Shown piece after piece: positions 33,250 through 41,191 of a stretch of DNA of 64,000 nt (position 1 is the first letter of the stretch; the number at the start of each line of letters is the position of its first letter). Position numbers and translations under genes: made by a program. Under the pieces are notes generated by a model that saw nothing but the letters and a program-made list of their open reading frames with translations, was not told where the DNA came from and searched no databases. This DNA comes from a bacterium (GTDB lineage Bacteria; Planctomycetota; UBA1135; UBA2386): NCBI GenBank assembly GCA_024743115.1, contig JANSXC010000016.1, positions 62,001 to 126,000 on the forward strand, read 5' to 3'.

Positions 33250-34275
33250 ATGCCCTGGAGCCGTTTCGACTGCGACTACGCCGCGCCTGCCGGCGGGGAA
33301 CGTGAGCTTACCTACTGCCACGCCGTCCGTGAGGCGATCGACCAGGCCATGCAGCTCGACTCGCGGGTCTTCGCCATCGGCCTCGATGCCGACGACAAGT
33401 TTGGCGTCTTCGGTTCGATGAGCGATCTGTCACATCCCGAGCGCGTCCTCGGAACGCCGATCTCGGAGAACGCCATGACCGGCGTCGCGCTCGGCGCGGC
33501 GCTCAGTGGTCTGCGGCCGATCCACGTGCATCTGCGCAACGACTTCCTGCTCGTCGCGATGGACCAGATCGTGAACTACGTCGCCAAGTGGCAGGACATG
33601 TTCGATCGCCAGGTCCAGGTGCCGCTGGTCATCCGTTCCGTCATCGGGCGCGGCTGGGGCTGTGGCGCTCAGCATTCGCAGACGCTGCACGGCATGTTTG
33701 CGCAGATTCCGGGGCTCAAAGTGATCACGCCGTCGACGCCGTACGACGCCAAGGGGCTGCTGGCCGCAGCGATCAAGAACGACTCGCCGGTGTTGTTCTT
33801 CGAGCATCGCTGGCTCTACAAGAACACCGGCGCGGTGCCCGAGGAGATCTACACGCTGCCGATCGGTAAGGCGGCGCACCTGCATCGTGGCAACGGCCTG
33901 ACGGTCGTCGCGCCATCGCTGGCCGCGATCCATGCCCTCAAGGCCTGCGAGAACGACGACCTCGACGTCGACCTGATCGATCCGCGCACGATCAAACCGC
34001 TCGACCTGGACACGATCCTCGCGTCGGTGCGCCGGACCGGTCGGCTGCTCGTCGTCGACTACGACTTCCCGTTCGCGGGCTTCGCAGCCGAGGTCTGCGC
34101 GGCCGTGACCGAGCAGGCGTTCGACGCCCTCGTGGCGCCGCCGCAGCGGCTCACGTTCCCGGACCGCGGCATGCCGGCGGCCGGTCCACTCGAGCGCAGC
34201 TACTACCCGACCCCCGAGCGCATCGGTGAAGCGATGCGCGAACTCCTGGCGGGTCAGCCCGCAGTCACCGTGTAA
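33250..34275 (+). CDS. Thiamine-diphosphate-dependent dehydrogenase E1 component, beta subunit
   Basis: A 341-residue E1-beta protein, the transketolase-like pyrimidine-binding and C-terminal domain partner of the preceding gene. Marks: an early YCHAVREAIDQAM helix, the GTPISENAMTGVALGAAL segment with the catalytic glutamate, IGRGWGCGAQHSQTLHG, and the C-terminal LIDPRTIKPLD. Together the two subunits should form an alpha2-beta2 enzyme. The ATG at 33250 directly follows the alpha subunit. As with alpha, the specific 2-oxo acid cannot be read from the sequence. Confidence 0.87.
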   Translation: MPWSRFDCDYAAPAGGERELTYCHAVREAIDQAMQLDSRVFAIGLDADDKFGVFGSMSDLSHPERVLGTPISENAMTGVALGAALSGLRPIHVHLRNDFLLVAMDQIVNYVAKWQDMFDRQVQVPLVIRSVIGRGWGCGAQHSQTLHGMFAQIPGLKVITPSTPYDAKGLLAAAIKNDSPVLFFEHRWLYKNTGAVPEEIYTLPIGKAAHLHRGNGLTVVAPSLAAIHALKACENDDLDVDLIDPRTIKPLDLDTILASVRRTGRLLVVDYDFPFAGFAAEVCAAVTEQAFDALVAPPQRLTFPDRGMPAAGPLERSYYPTPERIGEAMRELLAGQPAVTV

Positions 34276-34282
34276 ACCAGCG

Positions 34283-35863
34283 ATGACCCGATCTCGCCCG
34301 CTCGACCTGCTGCTCATCAACCCCGGTGGTCAGCAGCGCATCTATCAGAACCTGAGCACCAACCTCGCGGCCAAGGAGCCGCCGATCTGGGCGGGACTGC
34401 TCGCGACCTACGCGCGTAACAAGGGGCACTCGGTCGCGATCCTGGACGCGAATGCCCTCGATTTGTCGCCGGCGGAGGTGGCCGAGCAGGTCGCCGAGCT
34501 CCGCCCCCTGCTCACTGCGGTCGTGGTCTACGGCCACAACCCGAACGCCTCGACGTTCGCGATGCCGGGCGCTGGCGATGTTTGTTCGGCCGTGAAGGAA
34601 GCCGACCCCGAGGGGCGGGTGATTCTGCTGGGAGGGCACGTTTCCGCGCTGCCCGAGCGCACCCTGGCGGAGGAAGATGTCGACTTCGTCTGCGGTGGCG
34701 AGGGAGGTGTCACACTGCACGAATTGATCGGTGCACTGCGCGCGACACCGAGTCGCCCCGAACTCACGAACGTGCGCGGCCTGTGGTGGCGTGATGGTGG
34801 CACCGCCGTGCGCAACCCCGCCGCGCCGCTCGTGCGCGACCTCGCGCGCGAGATGCCCGGCATGGCCTGGGACCTGCTCGATATGACGCAGTATCGGGCG
34901 CACAACTGGCACTGCTTCGGGCGGGAGAACCGCGCGCCGTACGCCGCCCTCTACACCACCCTCGGCTGCCCGTTCACGTGCACGTTCTGCTGTATCCAGG
35001 CGCCATTCAAGTCCGGTGAGGCGGCCTCTGGCCTCGACCCGAAGATCAACAGCTATCGGCGGTTCGACCCCGACCACGTGGTCGAGCAGATCGGCTCGCT
35101 CTGGCGAGAGCACGGCATCCAGAACATCAAGGTTGCCGACGAACTGTTCCTCCTCGACCGCCGGCACGTTAGCCGGATCTGCGACGGACTCTCGGCCTTG
35201 CATGCGGACCTCAACATCTGGGCCTATGCGCGCGTCGACACGTGCAACGATGCGGGCCTGCTCGTCAAGATGCGGGAAGCAGGCGTGCGCTGGCTCGCGA
35301 TCGGGATCGAGTCCGCGAGCGAGAGAGTGCGCGCTGACGTCGACAAGGGCTACCGACCCGACGCGATCGAACAGGCGATCGGCCGCGTGCGGGACGCCGG
35401 CATTCACGTGATGGGCAACTACATCTTCGGTCTGCCCGAGGACGACCGCACCTCGATGCGTCAGACGCTCGATTTCGCGAAGTCGCTGAACACCGAGTTC
35501 GCGAACTTCTTCTCCGCGATGGCGTACCCGGGATCGCAACTCTATCGCGACGCCGTCGAACGCGGCTGGCCCCTGCCGGAGACCTGGGACGGCTACTCGC
35601 AGCACAGCCGCTCCTGTCTGCCGCTACCGACGCGCCACCTCAGTGGTGGAGAGGTGCTGGCGTTCCGTGATACGGCGTTCCGGGAGTACTTCGACCGCGA
35701 CGAGTATCGCACGATGGTGCGCGGCACGTTCGGTGAGGCGGCCGGTGAAGAGATCGAACGCATGCTCGGCCACGACCTCGACCGCGAGCATGCGTCGAGC
35801 ACGGGATCGAACGGCGGGGCGTCTCGGGAGGCGCGCGAGCCGCTCGCGCCGCAGCGGGCGTGA
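34283..35863 (+). CDS. B12-binding-domain radical SAM protein
   Basis: A 526-residue protein with an N-terminal cobalamin-binding-like Rossmann domain (residues 1-150; LLLINPGGQQ at the start) and a radical SAM core. The [4Fe-4S] cysteines are Cys229, Cys233 and Cys236 in GCPFTCTFCC. The usual D-x-H-x-x-G B12 motif is not obvious, so real B12 binding is uncertain. This architecture catalyses methylations and rearrangements at unreactive carbons, and many members sit in polysaccharide or natural-product loci. It starts 7 bases after the E1-beta gene and overlaps the next gene by 4 bases, so it belongs to the sugar operon. Confidence 0.83.
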   Translation: MTRSRPLDLLLINPGGQQRIYQNLSTNLAAKEPPIWAGLLATYARNKGHSVAILDANALDLSPAEVAEQVAELRPLLTAVVVYGHNPNASTFAMPGAGDVCSAVKEADPEGRVILLGGHVSALPERTLAEEDVDFVCGGEGGVTLHELIGALRATPSRPELTNVRGLWWRDGGTAVRNPAAPLVRDLAREMPGMAWDLLDMTQYRAHNWHCFGRENRAPYAALYTTLGCPFTCTFCCIQAPFKSGEAASGLDPKINSYRRFDPDHVVEQIGSLWREHGIQNIKVADELFLLDRRHVSRICDGLSALHADLNIWAYARVDTCNDAGLLVKMREAGVRWLAIGIESASERVRADVDKGYRPDAIEQAIGRVRDAGIHVMGNYIFGLPEDDRTSMRQTLDFAKSLNTEFANFFSAMAYPGSQLYRDAVERGWPLPETWDGYSQHSRSCLPLPTRHLSGGEVLAFRDTAFREYFDRDEYRTMVRGTFGEAAGEEIERMLGHDLDREHASSTGSNGGASREAREPLAPQRA

Positions 35864-38430
35864 CACGGCCGCCGCGGATCACGGCGATGGTCTCGACCTA
35901 TGCCGCGGAGCGCTTCCTGCGCGGCTGTCTCGAGGATCTGCTGGCGCAGACCGTGGCGGACGAACTCGAGATCCTCGTGATCGACGCCGCTTCACCCCAG
36001 AACGAGCGGGCGATCGTCGAAGAGTTCGCGGCACGGTTCCCGCGCCTGCGATACGTCCGCACCGCGACGCGCGTCAACACGTCAGAGGCGTTCAACCTCG
36101 CGACCGAAATGGCCACGGGCCGCTATCTCACGACGGCGAACACGGACGATCGTCATCACCCGGAGTTCTGCGCGCGCATGTGTGACGTGCTCGATCGGCA
36201 CCCAGACATCGCTCTAGCCTACGCCGACACCCGAATTACGACGGTCGAGAACGAGACCTGGGCCGACAACACGGCCACGTTGCGGCACGCGTGGCCCGAC
36301 TACACGCCGACAGCGGCTTTGTCCTGCTGCCTCTTCGGTGCCCAGGCCGTCTGGCGCCGTGACGTGCACGAGAAGGTGGGGCCATGGGATCCCACGATCC
36401 TCCGGGCCAACGATCAGGACATGTTCTTGCGAATCGCGCTCGCCGAGGGCGCGATCCATGTCCGGGAGGACCTCGGCCTCTTCCTTCGGCGCGAGGACAG
36501 CGAGAGTGGGCGAGCCAACCACGACGCCACGCTCTCCGAGGTGCTGACCGTGATGCGGCGGCATCGCGAGGACACCCCGCTCAGGCGCATCTTCCCCGCA
36601 CTGGCCCGCCCCGAGTTCGCGTCGGACCAACTCGCCGAGGCTGCCGCGTGGTTCGAACTCGGCCTGCTGGCCGCGCTCGGCCCCTACACCGACGCCGAGT
36701 TCGCGATCCGCTGCTTCGAACGTGGCCATCGGGCGGGCGGCGAGAAGGTGCGCTATGCGTTTGCGAACAACCTGGGCGCGGTACTCGCGTGTGCGGGATC
36801 GACGGAGCCCGCGGCGCGCGCCCTGCAGCTCGCGGTGAGCGCCGGCGCCGACGATGCCGGCGAGGCGACGGAAAATCTCGCACGACTCCGGTTGGCCAGG
36901 ACGCCACGACTCCGGGAGATGAGCTTCGCTGCGGTCGATCACCCGCTCGTCGCCGACAGTCGGCGGGGCCTGGGCATCATGGCCGACAGCAGATGCGTTA
37001 CGCGTGAGATGGTGCCCTGGGACGTGTTCGAAGGTCCGAATGGCGTGCCGATCGGCCGTGACATCGTGCTCGTGATGTATGGCTGGTCCGACCGCGGCGG
37101 CGGCACGATCCTGCCGCGCGCGTTCGCGGCGGAGCTCGCCGCGCAGGGCCAAGCACGCGGCGACCGCGTCGCGGTCATCTACGCCGCGGCGACGCCCGCG
37201 CCGGAGCTGCCACCGTACGGCATTCGTCGCACGGTCGAGAATGGCGTTCGCCTGTTCGGCATCCACAACCGTGCAACGGCGTTCATGGCCGCCGATGCTC
37301 CGGCCAGCGAGATCGACGACCGGCGAGCAGCGACGGTCTTCGCCGAGCTCCTCGACGAACTCGAGCCCGACGTCGTGCACTTTTGGAACCTGCACGGCCT
37401 CGGGATGTCGTTGCCACGCGCGTGCCGTCAACGGGGCATCCCGACGGTGCTGAGTTCGAACAACTACTGGTCCGTCTGCCCGCGGCTCTATCTCGTGAGC
37501 GAGCGCCTCGCCCGTTGTGACGGGGCAAGCGCGGACGGCGCCAAGTGCGCCCGCTGTTTGGGTGGCAGCGCGCCCGCGGCCGACTACGGCGATCGCCGGG
37601 CCGCCGGCGTGCGGATGCTTCGTCAGGACGTCGACGTGCATCTCGCCACATCGCACCGGGTAAGGGAACTGCACGTTCGAAACGGTGACGACCCGCGCCA
37701 TGTCCGGGTGCTTCGGCAGGAACCGCCCGCCGTTGCCGATATCTGGCGCCGGACCGGTGCAGGGCGACCGATCGTCGAGTGTCTGACCCGGACGCTGCGC
37801 ATCGGCTATATCGGTTCGGTCATGGCCCACAAGGGCGTGCACGTGCTGGCGGCCGCGCTGCAGCGCCTGCCGGCGGAGCGGGTCGAAGCAATCGCGATCG
37901 GCGACGTGGCGCCGGACTACCTGGACACGCTCCGGCAGTTCGATCCCGCCGGCCGCCTGCAGCTCGCCGGTGCCTACGACCCGTCGGCACTCCCGGAACT
38001 GCTCGCGCAGCTCGACGTCGTGGTGGTGCCTTCGGTCTGGGACGATTGCGCCCCGTTCGTGGTAGCGGAAGCGCTCGCGGCGCGTTGCCCGGTCATCGGC
38101 GCCGATATCGGCGGTATCCCGGACTTCGTCGAGCCGGGGGAGAACGGTCTGCTCGTGCCCGCGGGCGATGCGCCCGCCCTCGCGGCGGCAATCGGCACGT
38201 TCCTGCGGGATGCCGAGCAACTCGGCCGCATGCAGCGCGCGATCACGCCGCCGCGCGGCCTGCCGGCATTCACCCGGGACGTCGTTGCCGTCTACGACGA
38301 ACTGCTAGTGGGGGCGACGCAACGTCGGTGCGAGCATGCCGGCCGCGAGCAGGACCGCGACGCTCGCGGCGACCAGGGTAGCGAGCAGCCCGTCGGCATC
38401 GCCGCCCCACGCGTCGTACAGCCAACCTGA
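35860..38430 (+). CDS. Two-domain glycosyltransferase (GT2 plus GT4)
   Basis: An 856-residue protein. The first 300 residues are a GT-A (family 2-like) transferase: AMVSTYAAERFLRGCLEDLL, LVIDAASPQ and TANTDDRHHP with the metal-binding acidic residues. A helical linker follows. From about residue 390 to 820 there is a GT-B (family 4-like) transferase ending with the E-x7-E-type SVWDDCAPFVVAEALA and the GGIPDFVEPGENGLLV loop. It could add two sugars in turn to a surface glycan. The last 40 residues are charged, not family-like, and overlap the opposite-strand MFS gene by 126 bases, so the functional end may be earlier than the stop. Confidence 0.85.
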   Translation: MTRPPRITAMVSTYAAERFLRGCLEDLLAQTVADELEILVIDAASPQNERAIVEEFAARFPRLRYVRTATRVNTSEAFNLATEMATGRYLTTANTDDRHHPEFCARMCDVLDRHPDIALAYADTRITTVENETWADNTATLRHAWPDYTPTAALSCCLFGAQAVWRRDVHEKVGPWDPTILRANDQDMFLRIALAEGAIHVREDLGLFLRREDSESGRANHDATLSEVLTVMRRHREDTPLRRIFPALARPEFASDQLAEAAAWFELGLLAALGPYTDAEFAIRCFERGHRAGGEKVRYAFANNLGAVLACAGSTEPAARALQLAVSAGADDAGEATENLARLRLARTPRLREMSFAAVDHPLVADSRRGLGIMADSRCVTREMVPWDVFEGPNGVPIGRDIVLVMYGWSDRGGGTILPRAFAAELAAQGQARGDRVAVIYAAATPAPELPPYGIRRTVENGVRLFGIHNRATAFMAADAPASEIDDRRAATVFAELLDELEPDVVHFWNLHGLGMSLPRACRQRGIPTVLSSNNYWSVCPRLYLVSERLARCDGASADGAKCARCLGGSAPAADYGDRRAAGVRMLRQDVDVHLATSHRVRELHVRNGDDPRHVRVLRQEPPAVADIWRRTGAGRPIVECLTRTLRIGYIGSVMAHKGVHVLAAALQRLPAERVEAIAIGDVAPDYLDTLRQFDPAGRLQLAGAYDPSALPELLAQLDVVVVPSVWDDCAPFVVAEALAARCPVIGADIGGIPDFVEPGENGLLVPAGDAPALAAAIGTFLRDAEQLGRMQRAITPPRGLPAFTRDVVAVYDELLVGATQRRCEHAGREQDRDARGDQGSEQPVGIAAPRVVQPT

Positions 38431-39543
38431 GAGCAACAGCCCCACGAGCCGCCCGGCCGCGTTGGCCGCGTAGTAAAAGCCGACGCGCTCGACGACTGTG
38501 TCTGCGCCGGCGAGTGCGACGACGAGCCAGCTGTGGAGGCTACTGCAAAGCGCGAACACGGCGCCGTAGAGCAGTAGTCCGCCGAGCACGATCTCGCGCT
38601 GCCAATCGGCCCAGGCCTCGGTGGCCAGAGCGACAACGGTCATGGCGATCGGCACCAGCAAGGCGAGGGTCATCGTCAGGGTCCGCCGCATTCCCGCCGC
38701 GAGCTGGTCGGTTCGCGTCAGCTGCGGAGCGAGGCTCTGAACGAGGCCGTAACCGATGACCCATACCGCGAGAAACCCACCGACACCGCTCGACTGCCAA
38801 TGCCAGATCGTCGTGAGGAACAGCGGCAACGCGATTGCGAACCAGGCGTCGCGCGAGCCAAACAGGAAGAGTCGCGCCGCAGCGAGCCAATTCACCGCCG
38901 AATCATGGGCGAACACGCTCGTGACCGCCTTGTCGGGAGTCCCCGGGACGCGTGGCAGCAAGGCCAACGCGAGGGCGGTCATTCCGGTCAGTGCGACCGC
39001 GATTGCAACGTTTGTGGACTGGAAGCCCAGCGTCGCGAGCAGGGCGCCACCAACGAAGAATCCGAAGCCCTTGATCGCGTTCTTGCTGCCCGTCAGAACG
39101 GCGACGGCACGGAACAAAGCGCCGGCCTTCGCATCGGGTGCGAGTTTGCGGACGTAGCTCTTCGAGGCTGTTTTGGCGAAGTCCTTGGCGACGCCGGACA
39201 GGACCTGCGTGAGCATCACCCAGCCGAGCGTCAGATCCTCGCTGTCGACGGCGAGCATCTGGCAGGCGACGGCCTGCAGCAGGAGCCCCGTAACGAGCAG
39301 TGGTTTGAGTCCGAAACGCGCGCCGAGGAAACCGCCGGCGAGATTCGTGAACACGCCGGCGATCTCGTATGGCAGGAGCAGCAGCGCCAGACCCCAGGCT
39401 GTCTGCCCTTGCGCGTGCAGGTGGAGCAGCACGAGCATGCGCAAGGCACCGTCGCTGAGAGTGAAGGCCCAGTAGCACCCGGTGACGACCAGGAAACCGG
39501 TGCGCGCAAACGGGTGTGCAATCCGACTTGCCACGGCGGGCAC
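38305..39543 (-). CDS. ArsJ-like major facilitator superfamily exporter
   Basis: A 412-residue 12-helix MFS protein. Several segments match the ArsJ family from memory: YWAFTLSDGALRMLVLLH near the N-terminus, the SGVAKDFAKTASKSY loop, VLTGSKNAIKGFGFFVGGAL, AARLFLFGSRDAWF and VGGFLAVWVIGYGLVQSL. ArsJ exports 1-arseno-3-phosphoglycerate and normally sits beside a glyceraldehyde-3-phosphate dehydrogenase gene that makes this product. No GAPDH or ars regulator is present here, so the substrate may differ. It converges with the glycosyltransferase and is divergent from the epimerase, 80 bases away. Confidence 0.82.
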   Translation of the reverse strand: MPAVASRIAHPFARTGFLVVTGCYWAFTLSDGALRMLVLLHLHAQGQTAWGLALLLLPYEIAGVFTNLAGGFLGARFGLKPLLVTGLLLQAVACQMLAVDSEDLTLGWVMLTQVLSGVAKDFAKTASKSYVRKLAPDAKAGALFRAVAVLTGSKNAIKGFGFFVGGALLATLGFQSTNVAIAVALTGMTALALALLPRVPGTPDKAVTSVFAHDSAVNWLAAARLFLFGSRDAWFAIALPLFLTTIWHWQSSGVGGFLAVWVIGYGLVQSLAPQLTRTDQLAAGMRRTLTMTLALLVPIAMTVVALATEAWADWQREIVLGGLLLYGAVFALCSSLHSWLVVALAGADTVVERVGFYYAANAAGRLVGLLLSGWLYDAWGGDADGLLATLVAASVAVLLAAGMLAPTLRRPH

Positions 39544-39623
39544 GATAGCGACAGGTCGGTCCGGAGCGGCCTCTTGTCCGCTTCTTCACCACTCGTCCCG
39601 ATTCGATCCAGCCCGGGGCCGAA

Positions 39624-40175
39624 ATGGTCGATGAGAAGGGCGGTATGAGGTTCGAAACGACCGAACTCGAGGGCGTCGTCCGCATCGTCCCCGAGGTCTT
39701 TGCCGATCATCGCGGCCGGTACGTCGAGTTGTTCGACACGGCGAAGTACGGCGACGCGACGGGGGGCATCGATTTCGTCCAGGACGATGTCTCAGTCTCG
39801 CATGAGCACGTGCTGCGCGGCATTCACGGCGACTACGAGACGACGAAGCTCGTGAGCGTGCTGCAAGGCAAGGGCCATGCGATCATCGCCGACAACCGCC
39901 CGGAATCACCGACCTATCGGCAATGGCAGGCGTTCGAACTGTCGGGTGACAATCGCGTCCAGCTGCTGCTGCCGCCCGGCATCGGCAACTCGATCCTCGT
40001 GCTCGCGGGGCCGCTGGTCTACTGGTACAAGCAGAGCACGCACTTCGTACCTGGCCGCCAGTTCACGATCCGCTGGGACGATCCCGACTGGGGCTTCGAG
40101 TGGCCGATCGCGGATCCCGTGCTGTCGAACCGCGATCTCGTCGGCGCCTACCCGGAGGCGGTCGATGGCGAGTAG
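39624..40175 (+). CDS. RmlC-like NDP-sugar 3,5-epimerase
   Basis: A 183-residue cupin of the dTDP-4-dehydrorhamnose 3,5-epimerase family. Conserved parts: FADHRGRYVELFD, QDDVSVSHEHVLRGIHGD with the catalytic histidine, LVSVLQGKGHAII and, near the C-terminus, NSILVLAGPLVYWYKQST. The following gene is a GDP-sugar 4,6-dehydratase, overlapping by 11 bases, and no dTDP-glucose genes are nearby. It therefore probably epimerises a GDP-4-keto-6-deoxy sugar, as DdahB/MlghB do with GDP-6-deoxy-4-keto-heptose in Campylobacter. An internal ATG at 39645 is an alternative start. Confidence 0.85.
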   Translation: MVDEKGGMRFETTELEGVVRIVPEVFADHRGRYVELFDTAKYGDATGGIDFVQDDVSVSHEHVLRGIHGDYETTKLVSVLQGKGHAIIADNRPESPTYRQWQAFELSGDNRVQLLLPPGIGNSILVLAGPLVYWYKQSTHFVPGRQFTIRWDDPDWGFEWPIADPVLSNRDLVGAYPEAVDGE

Positions 40176-41175
40176 TTGCCTCATCACGGGTTTCACCGGC
40201 ATGGTGGGAAGCCACCTCGCCGACCATCTGCTCGAGCACACGGACTGGCACATTCACGGTCTGTTGCGTTGGAACGACGACCTCAGCAACGTCGACCACC
40301 TCGTGCCGGAAATCGACTGCGGCAACCGCATCGATCTGCACTACGCCGACCTCAACGACCTGGCGTCGTTGCAGCACGCGATTCGCAGCGCTCGTCCCGA
40401 CTACGTCTTCCATCTCGCGGCGCAGAGCTACCCCAAGACCAGCTTCGACGCGCCACTCGAGACCCTGCAGACGAACATCCTCGGGACGGCCAATCTGCTC
40501 GAGGCGATCCGCCATTCCGGGCTCAGTCCGGTCGTGCACGTCTGCGCGAGTTCCGAAGTCTTCGGCCGCGTGCCGCGCGAACTGCTGCCGATCCACGAGG
40601 ACCGGCCGTTCCATCCGGCGTCACCCTACGCGATCAGCAAGGTCGGCACGGACCTCGTCGGCCGCTTCTACGCCGAGGCTTACGGGATGTGCGTCATGAC
40701 GACGCGCATGTTCACGCACACGGGCCCGCGGCGCGGCGACGTCTTCGCGGAGTCGACGTTTGCCAAGCAGATCGCGCTCATTGAAGAGGGCCGGATCCCG
40801 CCGATCCTGCGCACGGGCAATCTCGATAGCCTGCGGACCTGGTCGGACGTGCGGGACGCAGTGCGGGCCTACCACCTGCTCGTAACGGTCGACCCGACGC
40901 CAGGGGCGTACTACAACATCGGCGGCAGCTTCAGCTGCACGGTGGGGGACATGCTCGAGCATCTTCTGCAGCTGTCCACCCGGGACGACATCGAGGTCAT
41001 GACCGACCCCGAGCGACTGCGGCCCGTCGATGCGGATCTGCAGGTGCCCGACACCACCAAGTTCACCGCACACACGGGCTGGCGACCGCAGATCCCGTTC
41101 GAACGCACGATGCAGGACTTGCTCGACTACTGGCGCGAACGCGTGCGCTCGGGGCGGCAGTTCCTCGTTCGCTGA
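40165..41175 (+). CDS. NAD(P)-dependent GDP-sugar 4,6-dehydratase (GDP-mannose or GDP-heptose type)
   Basis: A 336-residue extended SDR. The dinucleotide motif is TGFTGMVGSHLAD; the catalytic set is SSEVFG and SPYAISK (Y-x-x-x-K); QSYPKTSFDAPLET and MTTRMFTHTGPRRGD match the GDP-mannose 4,6-dehydratase branch. With HddA and HddC-GmhB in the same locus, the substrate may be GDP-D-glycero-D-manno-heptose, giving a 4-keto-6-deoxy heptose, but GDP-mannose cannot be excluded. The ATG at 40165 overlaps the epimerase gene. No clear C4 reductase was found in the window. Confidence 0.86.
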   Translation: MASSCLITGFTGMVGSHLADHLLEHTDWHIHGLLRWNDDLSNVDHLVPEIDCGNRIDLHYADLNDLASLQHAIRSARPDYVFHLAAQSYPKTSFDAPLETLQTNILGTANLLEAIRHSGLSPVVHVCASSEVFGRVPRELLPIHEDRPFHPASPYAISKVGTDLVGRFYAEAYGMCVMTTRMFTHTGPRRGDVFAESTFAKQIALIEEGRIPPILRTGNLDSLRTWSDVRDAVRAYHLLVTVDPTPGAYYNIGGSFSCTVGDMLEHLLQLSTRDDIEVMTDPERLRPVDADLQVPDTTKFTAHTGWRPQIPFERTMQDLLDYWRERVRSGRQFLVR

Positions 41176-41191
41176 CCGATCCTCCGAGTGG

